From: Bipolaris cookei
Lineage: Eukaryota > Ascomycota > Dothideomycetes > Pleosporales > Pleosporaceae
DNA length: 64,000 nucleotides
Reading direction: 5' to 3'
NCBI GenBank assembly: GCA_002286855.1
Contig: NRSV01000035.1
Coordinates: 1 to 64,000, forward strand
A program made the translations under genes and the position numbers. Under the pieces are notes generated by a model. That model did not search any database, was not told where the DNA came from, and saw nothing but the letters and a program-made list of their open reading frames with translations. Below are positions 29,530-39,760 of this stretch, one piece after another; within the stretch, counting starts at the first letter, position 1; every line of letters begins with the position of its first letter.

Positions 29530-30524
29530 CTTGTATCTTTCAAGGCAAGCACCACCTCTCTGCCTGGTACAAGGAGGAGAGCCTGCCTCGGGATTGGGTT
29601 ATTGCAGTCTCTTGGAATGGCTGGACAACAAATGAGCTTGGTATGAAGTAGCTGGAGCACTTTGACAAGCATTCAAAAGAACGCACTATTGGAGCCCCTC
29701 GTCTGCTCATTCTTGATGGTCATGAGAGCTACGACTCTATCGTGTTCTAACAATACTGCACAGAGGCAAAGATTATTAATCTATGCATGCCTCCGCACTC
29801 CTCCCATCTACTGCAGCCACTTGATATGGGCTGTTTCTCGCCTTTGAAGAGGGCGTATGGGCGCCAAGCCGAGGAGATGATACGCAACGGGATCAACCAT
29901 ATGACGAAGATAGAGTTCTTGCTAGCTTTCCAGCAGGCCTATCACAAGGCTATTACAAAGGAAAATATCTTAGAAGGGTTCCAAGGCGCCGGCTTAGTCC
30001 CACGCGACCCAGAGGTGGTGATATCGAAGCTCGACGTCAAGCTGCGGACGCCAACACCACCTACTGCAGAAGATCTGCCCTAGCTGTCGCAAACCCCAAC
30101 AAACACCCTAGAACTCAGGTTTTAATCGACGCTAGTTAAATAGAGAATTTAAAGACATATAGATAGTTCGCTAATAAGTATGGTGGTTGCTCTTGAAGGG
30201 CTGGCTAAAGGCGCTACGGTTATTGCGCACAAGCTGGTGTTGGCGCAAAAGCGCAACGCTGAGCTTAAAGCAGCTAACGCAGCCGCCACGCGACGAAAAT
30301 CGCACAAAAGAAAGCGAGCTCAGAAGAAACTTTCTCTAATAGTAGAGGAGGGAGAGTGATTAGCAGCCCTAAGGGAGTTTGAGACGCATAGTGATGGGAA
30401 GAAGGTAAAGAAGAGGGCGCGTGCTGAGGTGGGCGAGCCGTCGCAAAGGCACTGTAGACGCCGCGGCGAAGCAGGGCATAATGCACGTACATGCAAGCAA
30501 GTAGAAGCGATGGATTCTAAATAG
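29530..30524 (+). pseudogene. truncated pogo transposase with degenerate knuckle
   Basis: The sequence starts at IFQGKHHLSAWY, inside the catalytic domain after the first Asp. It continues with WTTNELG, a stop near 29648, the second Asp (ILDGHESY), another stop near 29748, and the third Asp (LLQPLDMGCFSPLKRAYG). Further stops at 30080 and 30358 interrupt the tail. The C-terminal CCHC knuckle is mutated: HCRRRGEAGHNARTC has lost its second Cys. It resembles element C more closely than B. Confidence 0.8.
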
Positions 30525-30636
30525 ACTCGCCTACTACAATATCTATTTACTATCTTAGCTGCGTTGTAATAGTCTATAATAGTGGTGATGTTTGGTGGGG
30601 TCTTGGCACGTCCGGACACTCGCCTATCCCAGACGT
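29530..30636 (+). mobile_element. 3' half of a pogo/Fot1-type element
   Basis: The right end is TTTGGTGGGGT...CCCAGACGT with TA at 30637-30638, sharing the terminal ACGT and the TTTGGTGGGG block with elements A-C. No left TIR is present. The element is truncated near 29530, in the middle of the transposase gene. Confidence 0.75.
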
Positions 30637-30714
30637 TATACTATACTTAAGACTCGTGCAACAACGTATTTTAAAGCTATACTAAATAGTATCACCTCGA
30701 ATATACCGCCTAGT

Positions 30715-31549
30715 ATGTGCGACCATGAAACGCTAGAGCTTTATCCTGGGAGATTCCTAGTCGAACAAGAGCCGTCAGATGCCTCGTGCGCCTCGCCAGA
30801 TCTGCTGATCCTCAATCAGCCAATAACGCATTTTACGGCGTTCTCCCATCTCTGGAAGCATAGCAGCTACCGTGTTTGTGCCGATGGCGGCGCAAATAGG
30901 CTCTTTGATATGTTTCAAGGAGAACTGACAGAGCAGCGCGAGCAATATGTAAGTAGAAGTGAAGATTTGAGCCACTGGGCAAGGCTGATACGTGCAGCTA
31001 CCCGACATCGTCCACGGCGACCTTGACTCATTGCGCCATGATGTTCATGACTACTATCGAGATCAAGGCGTATCAATATCACGGGATGGCGATCAAGAAA
31101 GTACAGATTTTGGAAAATGCATGCAGAAGATGTCTTCGCGTGTCTCGTCGTCGAGTACGCGAGACGTCCTCGTTCTTGGAACATTAAGTGGACGCGTTGA
31201 CCAAGGGCTGGGACTGTTGCATGAGATGATCCGAGAGGAGACTAAGCATCCCAACCTCCGTTTGTGGCTCTTTTCCGAATCCAGTCTGTCGCTCATTATA
31301 AAGGCAAAAGAAACGATTTTGAGAGGTTTGCAGGCGAGCCGGGCTTTCACGGAAAATGTGGGTCTTGTTCCTATATACGGCCCAGCCATGATCTCGACTG
31401 AGGGTCTGGAGTGGAATGTGAAGCAGTGGGCTACACACATGGGCGGGCAAGTCAGTACAAGTAACCATGTTAAAGCAGATAGTATCAGGATCGAGACTGA
31501 CGCGCCGATACTTTTCACTATAGAGATGGCGTCCTTGAATATGTCGTAA
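30715..31549 (+). CDS. thiamine pyrophosphokinase
   Basis: Two exons, 30715-30948 and 30998-31549, separated by a 49-bp GTAAGT...CAG intron, encode 261 residues. The enzyme transfers pyrophosphate from ATP to thiamine, making the cofactor thiamine diphosphate in the cytosol (EC 2.7.6.2). Family signatures are CADGGANRLFD, VHGDLDSLRHDV (the GDxDS metal/ATP motif), GDQESTDFGKC (DQxxTDxxK) and LGTLSGRVDQGL. The C-terminal half is the thiamine-binding beta domain. The length is normal. The ATG at 30715 is the first in frame. A pogo terminus ends 78 bp upstream, so the transposon may overlap the promoter. No TPP-riboswitch-like intron is apparent. Confidence 0.92.
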
Positions 31550-32402
31550 CTATGCAACATAGGCATCATGAGAAATAGATTATTGCATGTGTATAGTCGT
31601 ATTGTAGCTGTTCATGTATAATTTCCTATTGCAACATGTATCCGCACCTGGCCGTGCATGTGTAGAGCCAGGATCTCAGCAATCCCTTGATGCCGAGGAT
31701 ATATTCAGCAAATTGGTAACGTCACATATGTGGCGTTCCAAGGTTCCCGTCCAACTGGAACGGTCTTGACGTGCTTCCCATCACGAGCCATAGCTCGCAT
31801 TCAGTGACAGTCGGGGAAAGTACGGGGAACGAATGAGGATAGGCAGTCGGAGGTAACCAGTGGGCCCTCTTGCCTTGACAACAAACGGCTGCCGTCTTCC
31901 ATTCGCCTTCGTCTTCACGGCTACTACTGCTGCTCTCCATCCCCTGGTCTGCTCAAACGCTCGACGCGCTTTCCAGGGACACATCGCTACTCACTGTCGC
32001 TACCACTCAACTTTTAGGATTTATATTTCCCCACTATTCAGGCTTGTTGTGCCTCCTTAGGTATCTGTACCTTTCCGCGCCACTCGTTGCTCATTTATGA
32101 ATGTTCCTTTGACTCCTTGACTCTATCAAGGTAGGTAACACAGCATCAACCCTCAGACCCCCCCAAGTCATCATCTTGCCTTCGTTCAACGCCCACAGCG
32201 CTTCCCACTTGTCTCGCTGAGATTCTCACTTCATTTCCCCTCCCTTAGAGGATACGTCTAACAACTCGTTAGTTGATATAAATACCACTGACGTCCACCC
32301 CGCTTAGCGCAAACTGCACAACGTAGGGCGATCAGTGGGGTACGTAAGACACAAGCGCCAAAGCCATCCATTCACTAATCGCCCTAGGAACGGAAACGAC
32401 CC
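31550..32402. other. intergenic, SKN1 upstream region
   Basis: About 850 bp. CT-rich tracts lie in the second half (32100-32280), as is usual for fungal promoters and 5' UTRs. No gene is seen. Confidence 0.4.
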
Positions 32403-34598
32403 ATGGCATCTATGCCAGGTCATAATCAGCCAGTGCTGGACAATGAGTGGCTCAGACGAACACGCCCGACTGTAGGCATAGGGGGAGAAGCTACAACAAG
32501 GGAGAGAGTGACGGGGAATCAGAGCGGGTCGGTGTTGGCAGAGCAACCCTCGCCATCCATACTACTACTACCCTTTACCCCTGTTGTATCCTCGCCACTC
32601 AATCCTGCAGCACATAGGCTAGCAAGCCCGGTGCAGTCGAGCGACAGGGCGCAGGCCGGATCTGGTTCTGCGCAAACAGCCTCGCCACTGCCTCACTTGC
32701 GATTTCCACCTCGTCCATATTTGCGATCAAAGACAAGAAGTACACCAGACCTCCACACTCAAGCGTCACGCTCTCCCGGCACACCACTCAGAGTGAACGA
32801 TTTGGGAACCGATTACACGCGGTACTTTGAGCCCTTCTCAGATGGCACCAAAACTCCTTGTCGTAACCATAGGACTTTTGTCTCAGAAAGGCGCTCTCAA
32901 GCCAAGCTCGCCCTCACCACCCCTCCGCCACGAGTCTCATTCGTCAACCCGTTTCTCACACCTGTTGCTCCCAATACAGGAGCTTCTCAAGGATCAAGTA
33001 CTTTGTACGATGTGGAGAGGAATGTGTCTTTTGTGGATGACCGCTTGGTTGCACCCTACGAAGAAAAAGGAATGGCATCCTGGCCATTGGTATGCGATCA
33101 AGAAGAACCAGACGACGAAATGCATATGCCTCGCGATGACGATGACACAAGATTTAGGCCAAGAATACGGGATCATTTTACCAAGCACAGCATTGTCTCC
33201 ACTATCGGACTGGTCCTTATGATGTCTGGGTTGATGTTCATATTTGTCGGACTACCCGTCCTCTCTGCCGTGGGTCTCATTGATTATAATTCAGCATATG
33301 GTATGCCACTGAGTATGTTCCCCTACTATTGCGTACCTCATACCTGGGCCACAGTGAACAACAGAAAATACCCACTGCTGGTGAACATGAGAAAATGTCT
33401 GATCGACCCCGCTACACCCAAGGCCGTAAAGACAAGAAAGGGTGAATACGGTGATGATTACATACTAGTATTTAGCGACGAATTTAACGAGGACGGCCGG
33501 TCGTTCTACGAAGGAGACGATCCTTACTTCTTCGCCCCCAACATCTGGTACGGAGCCACACAAGACCTAGAGTGGTATGACACCGATGCTGTGACTACCA
33601 GCCATGGATCGCTTCAGATGCGCTTGGAAGAGTTCTTCAACCACGACCTCAAATTCAGGTCCGGCATGTTGAATAGCTGGAACCAGTTGTGCTTTAAAGG
33701 CGGCATCTTTGAGGTTTCAGTATCCTTGCCTGGGCCAGCAGGTGTTCAAGGACTTTGGCCTGGCGCATGGACGATGGGCAATCTAGGTCGACCCGGATAT
33801 TTAAGTACCACGGACGGACTATGGCCCTATACTTATCAGGCCTGTGATGCTGGCATCACACCCAATCAGTCCAACCCTGATGGTCTGTCTCACCTGCCTG
33901 GCCAACGACTTCCATCATGCACCTGTCCGGGTGAAGATCACCCCACACCTGGAACCGGAAGAGGTGCGCCAGAAATCGACATCATTGAAGCAGGAGCTTT
34001 CTCAGGCTACCCAGGACCTCAAGGGTTACCCATAGCAACGCAAAGCTACCAAGTTGCTCCGTTTGATATCAATTACTATCCAAACTATAACTTCACGGCG
34101 TTTCCAGATGTGACTTTGAGTGGGTTGAACACGTATACCGGTGGTCCCTTCCAGCAGGCCATCTCTGCGACTACAATGCTCAACAAAGACTGGTACGACA
34201 ACAAGCAATACCAGCGCTTCTCTTTTGAATATGTCCCCGGACAGGGCAAAGAGGCCTATGTATTGTGGAAAGTGGGTGATCAGACAATGTTCATGATGGA
34301 TGGCCGGGCGATTGGAGCCAATGGCAACATACAAGCCCGTCAGATATCGGAAGAACCCATGTCACTGATACTCAATCTCGGTTTCAGTAATTCGTGGACG
34401 TATATCGACTGGAAGAACTTGGTGTTTCCGACAACAATGCATGTCGACTATGTGAGATGGTATCAGAAGAAGGGCGAGAAAATGGTGACGTGCGATCCTC
34501 CGGGCTTCGAAACGACAGAGTACATTGAGAAGCACGCAAAAGCCTACCAAAACTCAAACTACACTGTAAGAGTCCTTAAGAGCAATGCTGAGAAATGA
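32403..34598 (+). CDS. KRE6/SKN1-type beta-glucan synthesis protein (GH16)
   Basis: A single exon encodes 731 residues of a type II membrane glycosidase-like protein needed for beta-1,6-glucan assembly in the secretory pathway. Residues 1-260 are a Ser/Pro-rich cytosolic tail. One membrane segment follows (about 262-288, TIGLVLMMSGLMFIFVGLPV). The luminal SKN1/KRE6 domain contains FSDEFNEDGRSF, LWPGAWTMGNLGRPGY and the GH16 catalytic motif EIDIIEAG (about 523-530). The C-terminal segment ends MHVDYVRWYQ as in other family members. The CCATGG context and the absence of any upstream in-frame ATG support the start. The family is well conserved, and I cannot tell KRE6 from SKN1 by sequence alone. 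Confidence 0.93.
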   Translation: MASMPGHNQPVLDNEWLRRTRPTVGIGGEATTRERVTGNQSGSVLAEQPSPSILLLPFTPVVSSPLNPAAHRLASPVQSSDRAQAGSGSAQTASPLPHLRFPPRPYLRSKTRSTPDLHTQASRSPGTPLRVNDLGTDYTRYFEPFSDGTKTPCRNHRTFVSERRSQAKLALTTPPPRVSFVNPFLTPVAPNTGASQGSSTLYDVERNVSFVDDRLVAPYEEKGMASWPLVCDQEEPDDEMHMPRDDDDTRFRPRIRDHFTKHSIVSTIGLVLMMSGLMFIFVGLPVLSAVGLIDYNSAYGMPLSMFPYYCVPHTWATVNNRKYPLLVNMRKCLIDPATPKAVKTRKGEYGDDYILVFSDEFNEDGRSFYEGDDPYFFAPNIWYGATQDLEWYDTDAVTTSHGSLQMRLEEFFNHDLKFRSGMLNSWNQLCFKGGIFEVSVSLPGPAGVQGLWPGAWTMGNLGRPGYLSTTDGLWPYTYQACDAGITPNQSNPDGLSHLPGQRLPSCTCPGEDHPTPGTGRGAPEIDIIEAGAFSGYPGPQGLPIATQSYQVAPFDINYYPNYNFTAFPDVTLSGLNTYTGGPFQQAISATTMLNKDWYDNKQYQRFSFEYVPGQGKEAYVLWKVGDQTMFMMDGRAIGANGNIQARQISEEPMSLILNLGFSNSWTYIDWKNLVFPTTMHVDYVRWYQKKGEKMVTCDPPGFETTEYIEKHAKAYQNSNYTVRVLKSNAEK

Positions 34599-35223
34599 GT
34601 GACTAAAGCAAATCAGGTGTGGGACCAAACGGGCTATGCCTGGCCCAAACATAAGCTCAACAGCGAGTGCTGATAATTCAAGGCCTTTTGCGATCATGTC
34701 CACCATAGAATGCATAGTTACGGTACAGTTATTTCTTTTCTCGGCGGTTCATAGACGTGTGGGGCTGTATGCCACTATATGATAGCCGGATGCCTTTTTC
34801 CTCTGTTGAATCATGCGGCTGTATCTTAGAGGAGTGGGGCACTGATGGTATTTAGGCATCATGCGCTGATTATTGCATATGAGGTAGTGTGCGAATACTT
34901 TTTGCAGCGACATGAGAATAATGGTTCATGTTAATAAGTGGCATTTAATGGCGAGCATGTTCAGATTGAGTTTGATGCGGAAGCAGCTCAATGCAAGTAA
35001 CTCTACACATTTGGAACAATGAAGTGGGCCACTGAAATCCTCTCTTGTGTTTGTCCTGTGACCGTTTGTGAAGCAATATAATGTCAACATGCCAATGTTT
35101 AATTGAGCCAACGGCTAGGTTTGATCAAGTCTACAATTGTGACTAGCTCCAGCCCTAATCGGAGCATTGATTACTATTCGCAACCCTTGTCATTAAGTGA
35201 GATATCCAGTTTACTATATAAAC
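34599..35223. other. intergenic between convergent genes
   Basis: Contains 3' flanks of the SKN1-type and Rad26-like genes. No ORF of interest. Confidence 0.4.
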
Positions 35224-37515
35224 TCATGCCGTACTCCCACTGCTGAATACTTTGCCAAAGGCTTCGCCTTCTTCCATGCTCAGCCCTTCATCCAAGATGT
35301 CATGCGCCATGTTGACAACCTCGTCTTCGATGCCGGACTCCAAGACCAAGCCTTCACTGAAGGCTAGCCGTGTCAGGGCAACAAGATATGCATGCTGTCC
35401 GCCCAGTGTGTTCACTAGCTTGGTCTTGATGTCGAATTTGGAATTTGATGTGGCTATGTGGTGGATGAGCTTCATGGTTGCGTTGATAGAATCCACCTTG
35501 TAGTCTTGGGTGGGTGCAATTGGGTGGCAATATAGGCTTGTTATGCAATGGTCGAGGTATTTGATGAGCCGACCAATACACAGTCGATTTTGTGCTAAGC
35601 GGCTGGACCCATATTCAGATATGGAAAACTGCGTGAGCACTGAGAGGACAAGGAGGCGCAGGTCCCATAGCTCTGCCTCAGACACTGGTATAGTGGATGT
35701 AGGTGATGCGGCAGGGTCCGGCACAGGCCTGGGTGTCTCGGTGAAGAGGTTGGTAAGACGATTGATAAGAGCATCTTCGTTGTTTGCTTGGTTATCTGCA
35801 ACGGGATTTGCTGTAGTAATGGGTCCAACCGAGGTGTTGAGAGCAGATGTGCCCAATATGCGTAACATCAGAGCCATCTGTGCCACAGGCTGCTCTTTGA
35901 CTAGGAGCATTAGCGTAAAACTAGATGGTATTGCTTGCCACAGGCGGACGATGGCTCCGGAATCTGATGAGGATAGACAGCTAGTTGCTACTAAATAGAG
36001 CAACTCGAGACAGTCCTCCACATCAATGCAGACAGCAATTTGACGCTGTCTTGGCGAGTACAGATCTGCGACTGCCTTATCGCCCCCCCTGGCTGCTTTG
36101 GATATGGGGTCAGCCACAAGATCAATGGAAGCAATGATGAGCGGAACAATGCGTTGGGCAATCTTTACAGCAGTCTCGACTGGCTCGCATATGAGGATAA
36201 AATGCAGCGCATCGAGAATCAACGGAGTAGGGGCATAGAACTTTTCGTTTTGACATCTTTTCCAGAGGTCGAGAAAGACATGGCACAGGTGCAAGGCCAA
36301 CTCATGGACATCATCGATAGTCATGTTTGCTAGCGCATCGTACACAATCGACGACAATTTCTTGGTGGGGCTGGAGGGAAATGCATACTTGGTCAGTGCC
36401 TCAAGTACGCGGTCTGTGTCAATAGAGGACGGGTGGGAAAGCAGGCGGTGCAATAGGGAGAATCGACGGTCGTCGTGTCTGAAGTGCTGCAGCAGTGCCG
36501 TATCTATCTTGACTTCAGCTGCTAGCGGCGGTTCCCGCTCCTTGGGTCGACTACGCGGCCCGCTCAGCTGTAGGGCGGGCAGTGGTAGGGGACTTTGGTC
36601 AACGACATGTCGCTTGCGCTTTCCGGCCTTGGGGGTAGCAGTCTTTGGTCTGTCGCGATGTCTGGATGGAGATGCCATAACCACGTCGTCATCGTCGAAG
36701 CCGTCGGCTAGCGGGCCTCTTGCCGTGTGTGCTCCCCTGGGCGTGCCCGAGGGACTGACTGGTGGCAGGGTTGCCGTTGGTTTTGAGGGCACAATCCTTG
36801 CTGTTCTTCGTGGGATGCCAGCCTCACGCGCCTCATACTGGTGGAACATGGTGTCTGTCTGGGCCGACTCTGCCTCGCGGCGCAGACCGTCCATCTCGGC
36901 GCGTAGCCTGGCCAGCTCTGTGCCATAGGCGTGCTGCTGGTCGGCCAGCTGGCGCTGGTATCGTCTGGTGTCGATGTCATGGCGTCTTCGAAGGATGTCA
37001 GCTTCGCCCGACTTGGTCTGCAGCTTTTCCCTGAGCGCGTCGGCCTCTCGTGTCTGGCGGGCCTTGTCTTGCTCCAACTGCGGGCATCAGCAAGGTCGTG
37101 GGATCATGCGGGCGGTGCACAAAGGATATCGCACCTGGGTGATGCGCTGGAGCAGGTGGTGGGGGTCAGACTGCTGGCCGTGTGCACCGGCGGCGCCGTC
37201 GTCGTAGTCATCGGCGTACGAGTAGTCGTCGGCATGCTGGGGCTGTGCAGGCAGCGGCGCCTGGGTCGTCACCACCCAGGGCGAAGCAGGCGGCGGGCCA
37301 GAGGCATCATTCAGGTCGACAAGCTCTGCGTCGTCGTCGAGGCCATAGTCGGAGGCGGGTGCAGGGCGGTCAGGGTGGTAGGGGTGCTGGGGGTGCTGGG
37401 GGTGCTGAGTGGCGCGCAGGGCATTGGCCTCGAGGTGGTGCAGCGTGTTTGTGGGGAGGTCGTCGAGGTCGTCGTCGTCGAAGCCGTAGTCGTCGTCGTC
37501 GTCTTGGTCAGGCAT
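35224..37515 (-). CDS. Rad26/ATRIP-like DNA-damage checkpoint protein (UvsD type)
   Basis: Two exons, 37515-37135 and 37077-35224, with a 57-bp intron (GTGCGA donor, GCTGATG branch, CGCAG acceptor), encode 744 residues. The N-terminus is very acidic (DQDDDDDYGFDDDDLDDLP) followed by TNTLHHLEANALRATQ. This arrangement is what I know from fungal Rad26/ATRIP proteins, the partners of the ATR/Mec1 kinase that recruit it to RPA-coated DNA. A coiled coil spans about 118-190 (LEQDKARQTREADALREKLQ). A long helical C-terminal half follows. The gene is divergent from CDS1 with 338 bp between start codons. Assignment rests on the N-terminal pattern and architecture; an unrelated coiled-coil protein is the alternative. 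Confidence 0.62.
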
Positions 37516-37853
37516 GGTGGCTCCATCGGGCCTAGAATGGCGGGACTGGGGCGTATGCTTAGTCGTAGTAGCATTAGGCTGTTGTCGCTAAACGGAGGAG
37601 CCATGACGTCTGTCCGTTGTGACTTGTCCGCCGCAATTTCACAGCCTGCCTGCTAGCAATAGTCAAACCCTCCCTCACACGCCTGGCCCACCACCACGCC
37701 CTCGACCACCCCGCCGTCGCATTCACCACACGACACCCACCACAACCTCGACACCCACTCCCCCCCGCCATCATCACTATCACCATCACTGCCCCAACCC
37801 CTCGCTGCAAGCTCCCATATAGCTGCTGCTATTACCACCCGCCCGCGCTCACC
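37516..37853. promoter_or_regulatory. shared promoter of Rad26-like and CDS1 genes
   Basis: 338 bp between divergent start codons. Long C-rich, pyrimidine-rich tracts on the CDS1 side (37640-37800) are typical of housekeeping fungal promoters. Confidence 0.45.
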
Positions 37854-39361
37854 ATGGCGCGCCCTCGCAAGGACGTCAAGTTCCAGCATCAAACGCGAAG
37901 TGCCAGCAATGGACGGGCTCGCAGGCCCTCGCAGTCCCTGTCCGAGTTCAGCGATCCCGGAAGCCCAACCACCATCAAGGAAGAAGCGGCTCTCCCAGTA
38001 CGTTGGCCGGTCTCTCCTCCGCCCTCGCCCTGCTGACTAGCCTAGGCTCCCGAACAACCCCCCCAAACAGAGTACGAGAAGAAAAAGGCAAACTTCATCA
38101 CCCGCACAATATGGACTCTTGTCATGATTGCCGCCTTCTTCTGGGCTCTCGGCGCTGGCCACCTCTTCATAATCATCATGGTCACCGCCGTCCAATGCAT
38201 ATCCTTCAAGGAGGTCATTGCAATCGCAAACGTGCCCAGCAAGGCCCGCAGCCTGCGCTTCACAAAGTCGCTCAACTGGTACTTCCTCGGCACCGCAATG
38301 TACTTTTTGTACGGCGAGAGTGTCATCTACTACTTCAAGCATATTTTGATGGTTGATCGGCTGCTGCTTCCTTTGGCAACCCACCACCGCTTCATCTCCT
38401 TTATGCTCTACATTATTGGTACTCGAGCCCCTCTTTATTCTGTCTTTCGAGCTAACTAAGTTAGGCTTCATATTCTTCGTCTTCTCCCTCCAAAAGGGCC
38501 ACTACAAGTTCCAGTTTACCCAATTTGCATGGTCCCACATGGCTCTGTTCCTCATTGTCGGACAGGCTCACTTTGTCATCAACAACATCTTCGAGGGCTT
38601 CATCTGGTTCATCCTCCCTGTGTCCATGGTCATCACAAACGACATCTTTGCCTATCTCTGCGGAATCACGTTTGGCAGGACTCCATTGATCCAAATATCG
38701 CCCAAGAAGACTTGGGAAGGATTCCTGGGTGCTTGGTTCTTCACCGTCCTCTGGGGCATCGCTGTCACTCATTTTGTCTCTCAGTACAAGTACTTCATCT
38801 GCCCTGTCAACGACTTGGGCGCAAACATTTGGTCCGGCCTCGAGTGCAGACCCAATCCCGTCTTTGTTGCGCGCGACTACACAATTCCCTTCCTTCCCGA
38901 AGGTCTTCCGTTCCCCCGCACCTTTAACATCATGCCCGTTCAGTTCCATGTCATTATGCTGGGAACCTTTGCCTCGCTCATTGCACCATTCGGTGGCTTC
39001 TTCGCCTCTGGGCTGAAGCGAACATTCAAAATCAAGGACTTTGGCGATTCCATTCCCGGACATGGCGGTATGACTGACCGCATGGACTGCCAATTCATCA
39101 TGGGATCGATTGCATTCTTCTACTACTCGAGTTTTATTGCCGTCCACCACACAACTGTCGGCGGTGTGATTGAGTCTGCCATTACTGGCCTGACCTACGA
39201 GGAGCAGATGGAAGTTGTCAAGATCATGAGCAAGCACTTGGTGAACCAGGACATAATATCACCAAAGGTATGTTTCTCCTCCCATCAAGCCCACGTCTTG
39301 CATGCTCACTTTACTGTTATAGGTGCTTGAACTTCTCTCCGAACAAATGGTGCGGAGATGA
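37854..39361 (+). CDS. CDS1: phosphatidate cytidylyltransferase (CDP-diacylglycerol synthase)
   Basis: Four exons, 37854-37997, 38046-38418, 38465-39267 and 39323-39361, encode 452 residues. Introns are 48, 46 and 55 bp with GTACGT, GTACTC and GTATGT donors. The enzyme makes CDP-diacylglycerol from phosphatidic acid and CTP in the ER membrane (EC 2.7.7.41), the branch point to phosphatidylinositol and phosphatidylserine. About eight hydrophobic segments are visible, starting RTIWTLVMIAAFFWALG. The C-terminal signature SGLKRTFKIKDFGDSIPGHG, followed by GMTDRMD, matches the CTP-transferase pattern. The last exon is only 13 codons (VLELLSEQMVRR). The N-terminus is Arg/Ser-rich and probably cytosolic. 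Confidence 0.94.
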
Positions 39362-39760
39362 TCGCAAAACGTGGATTTAGCTTAATCATTTAATAGAGTG
39401 TTTACTGGTCCAAGAGGAGGTTTGGGAGAGGAATCAAATTCGGCAGTGCCAAGAAGACGCAGCTCGAATTTCGACAGGCATGGCATACGGCATCAGCGGC
39501 GGGCGGTAGGTATTGGTAATCGGGCGCATATACCCTTTCTGCAGTCTGGCGCACACTTGAAACATGAATTTCTTCATGGTGCGCATCAACGTAGCATACA
39601 AGTAGTAATATTCTTTACATTCTGCCTACTAGTAGAAGCTCGAAGCTCCTAGTGAGGTGAGGCATGACGGACGTGCGCAACCGAGGCTTCTGCGCACAGG
39701 CCCCTCTTGCAACTCAAGTTTTGGGCCTGTTCAGATAGGCAAGGCATCACATCAACGCCA
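39362..39760. other. intergenic, CDS1 3' flank and PPR promoter
   Basis: About 400 bp without a gene. Confidence 0.4.

Noticed and set aside
38461..39237. 258-codon minus-strand frame inside CDS1
   Set aside because: It overlaps the conserved membrane domains of CDS1 in antisense, has no recognisable motif and no independent support.
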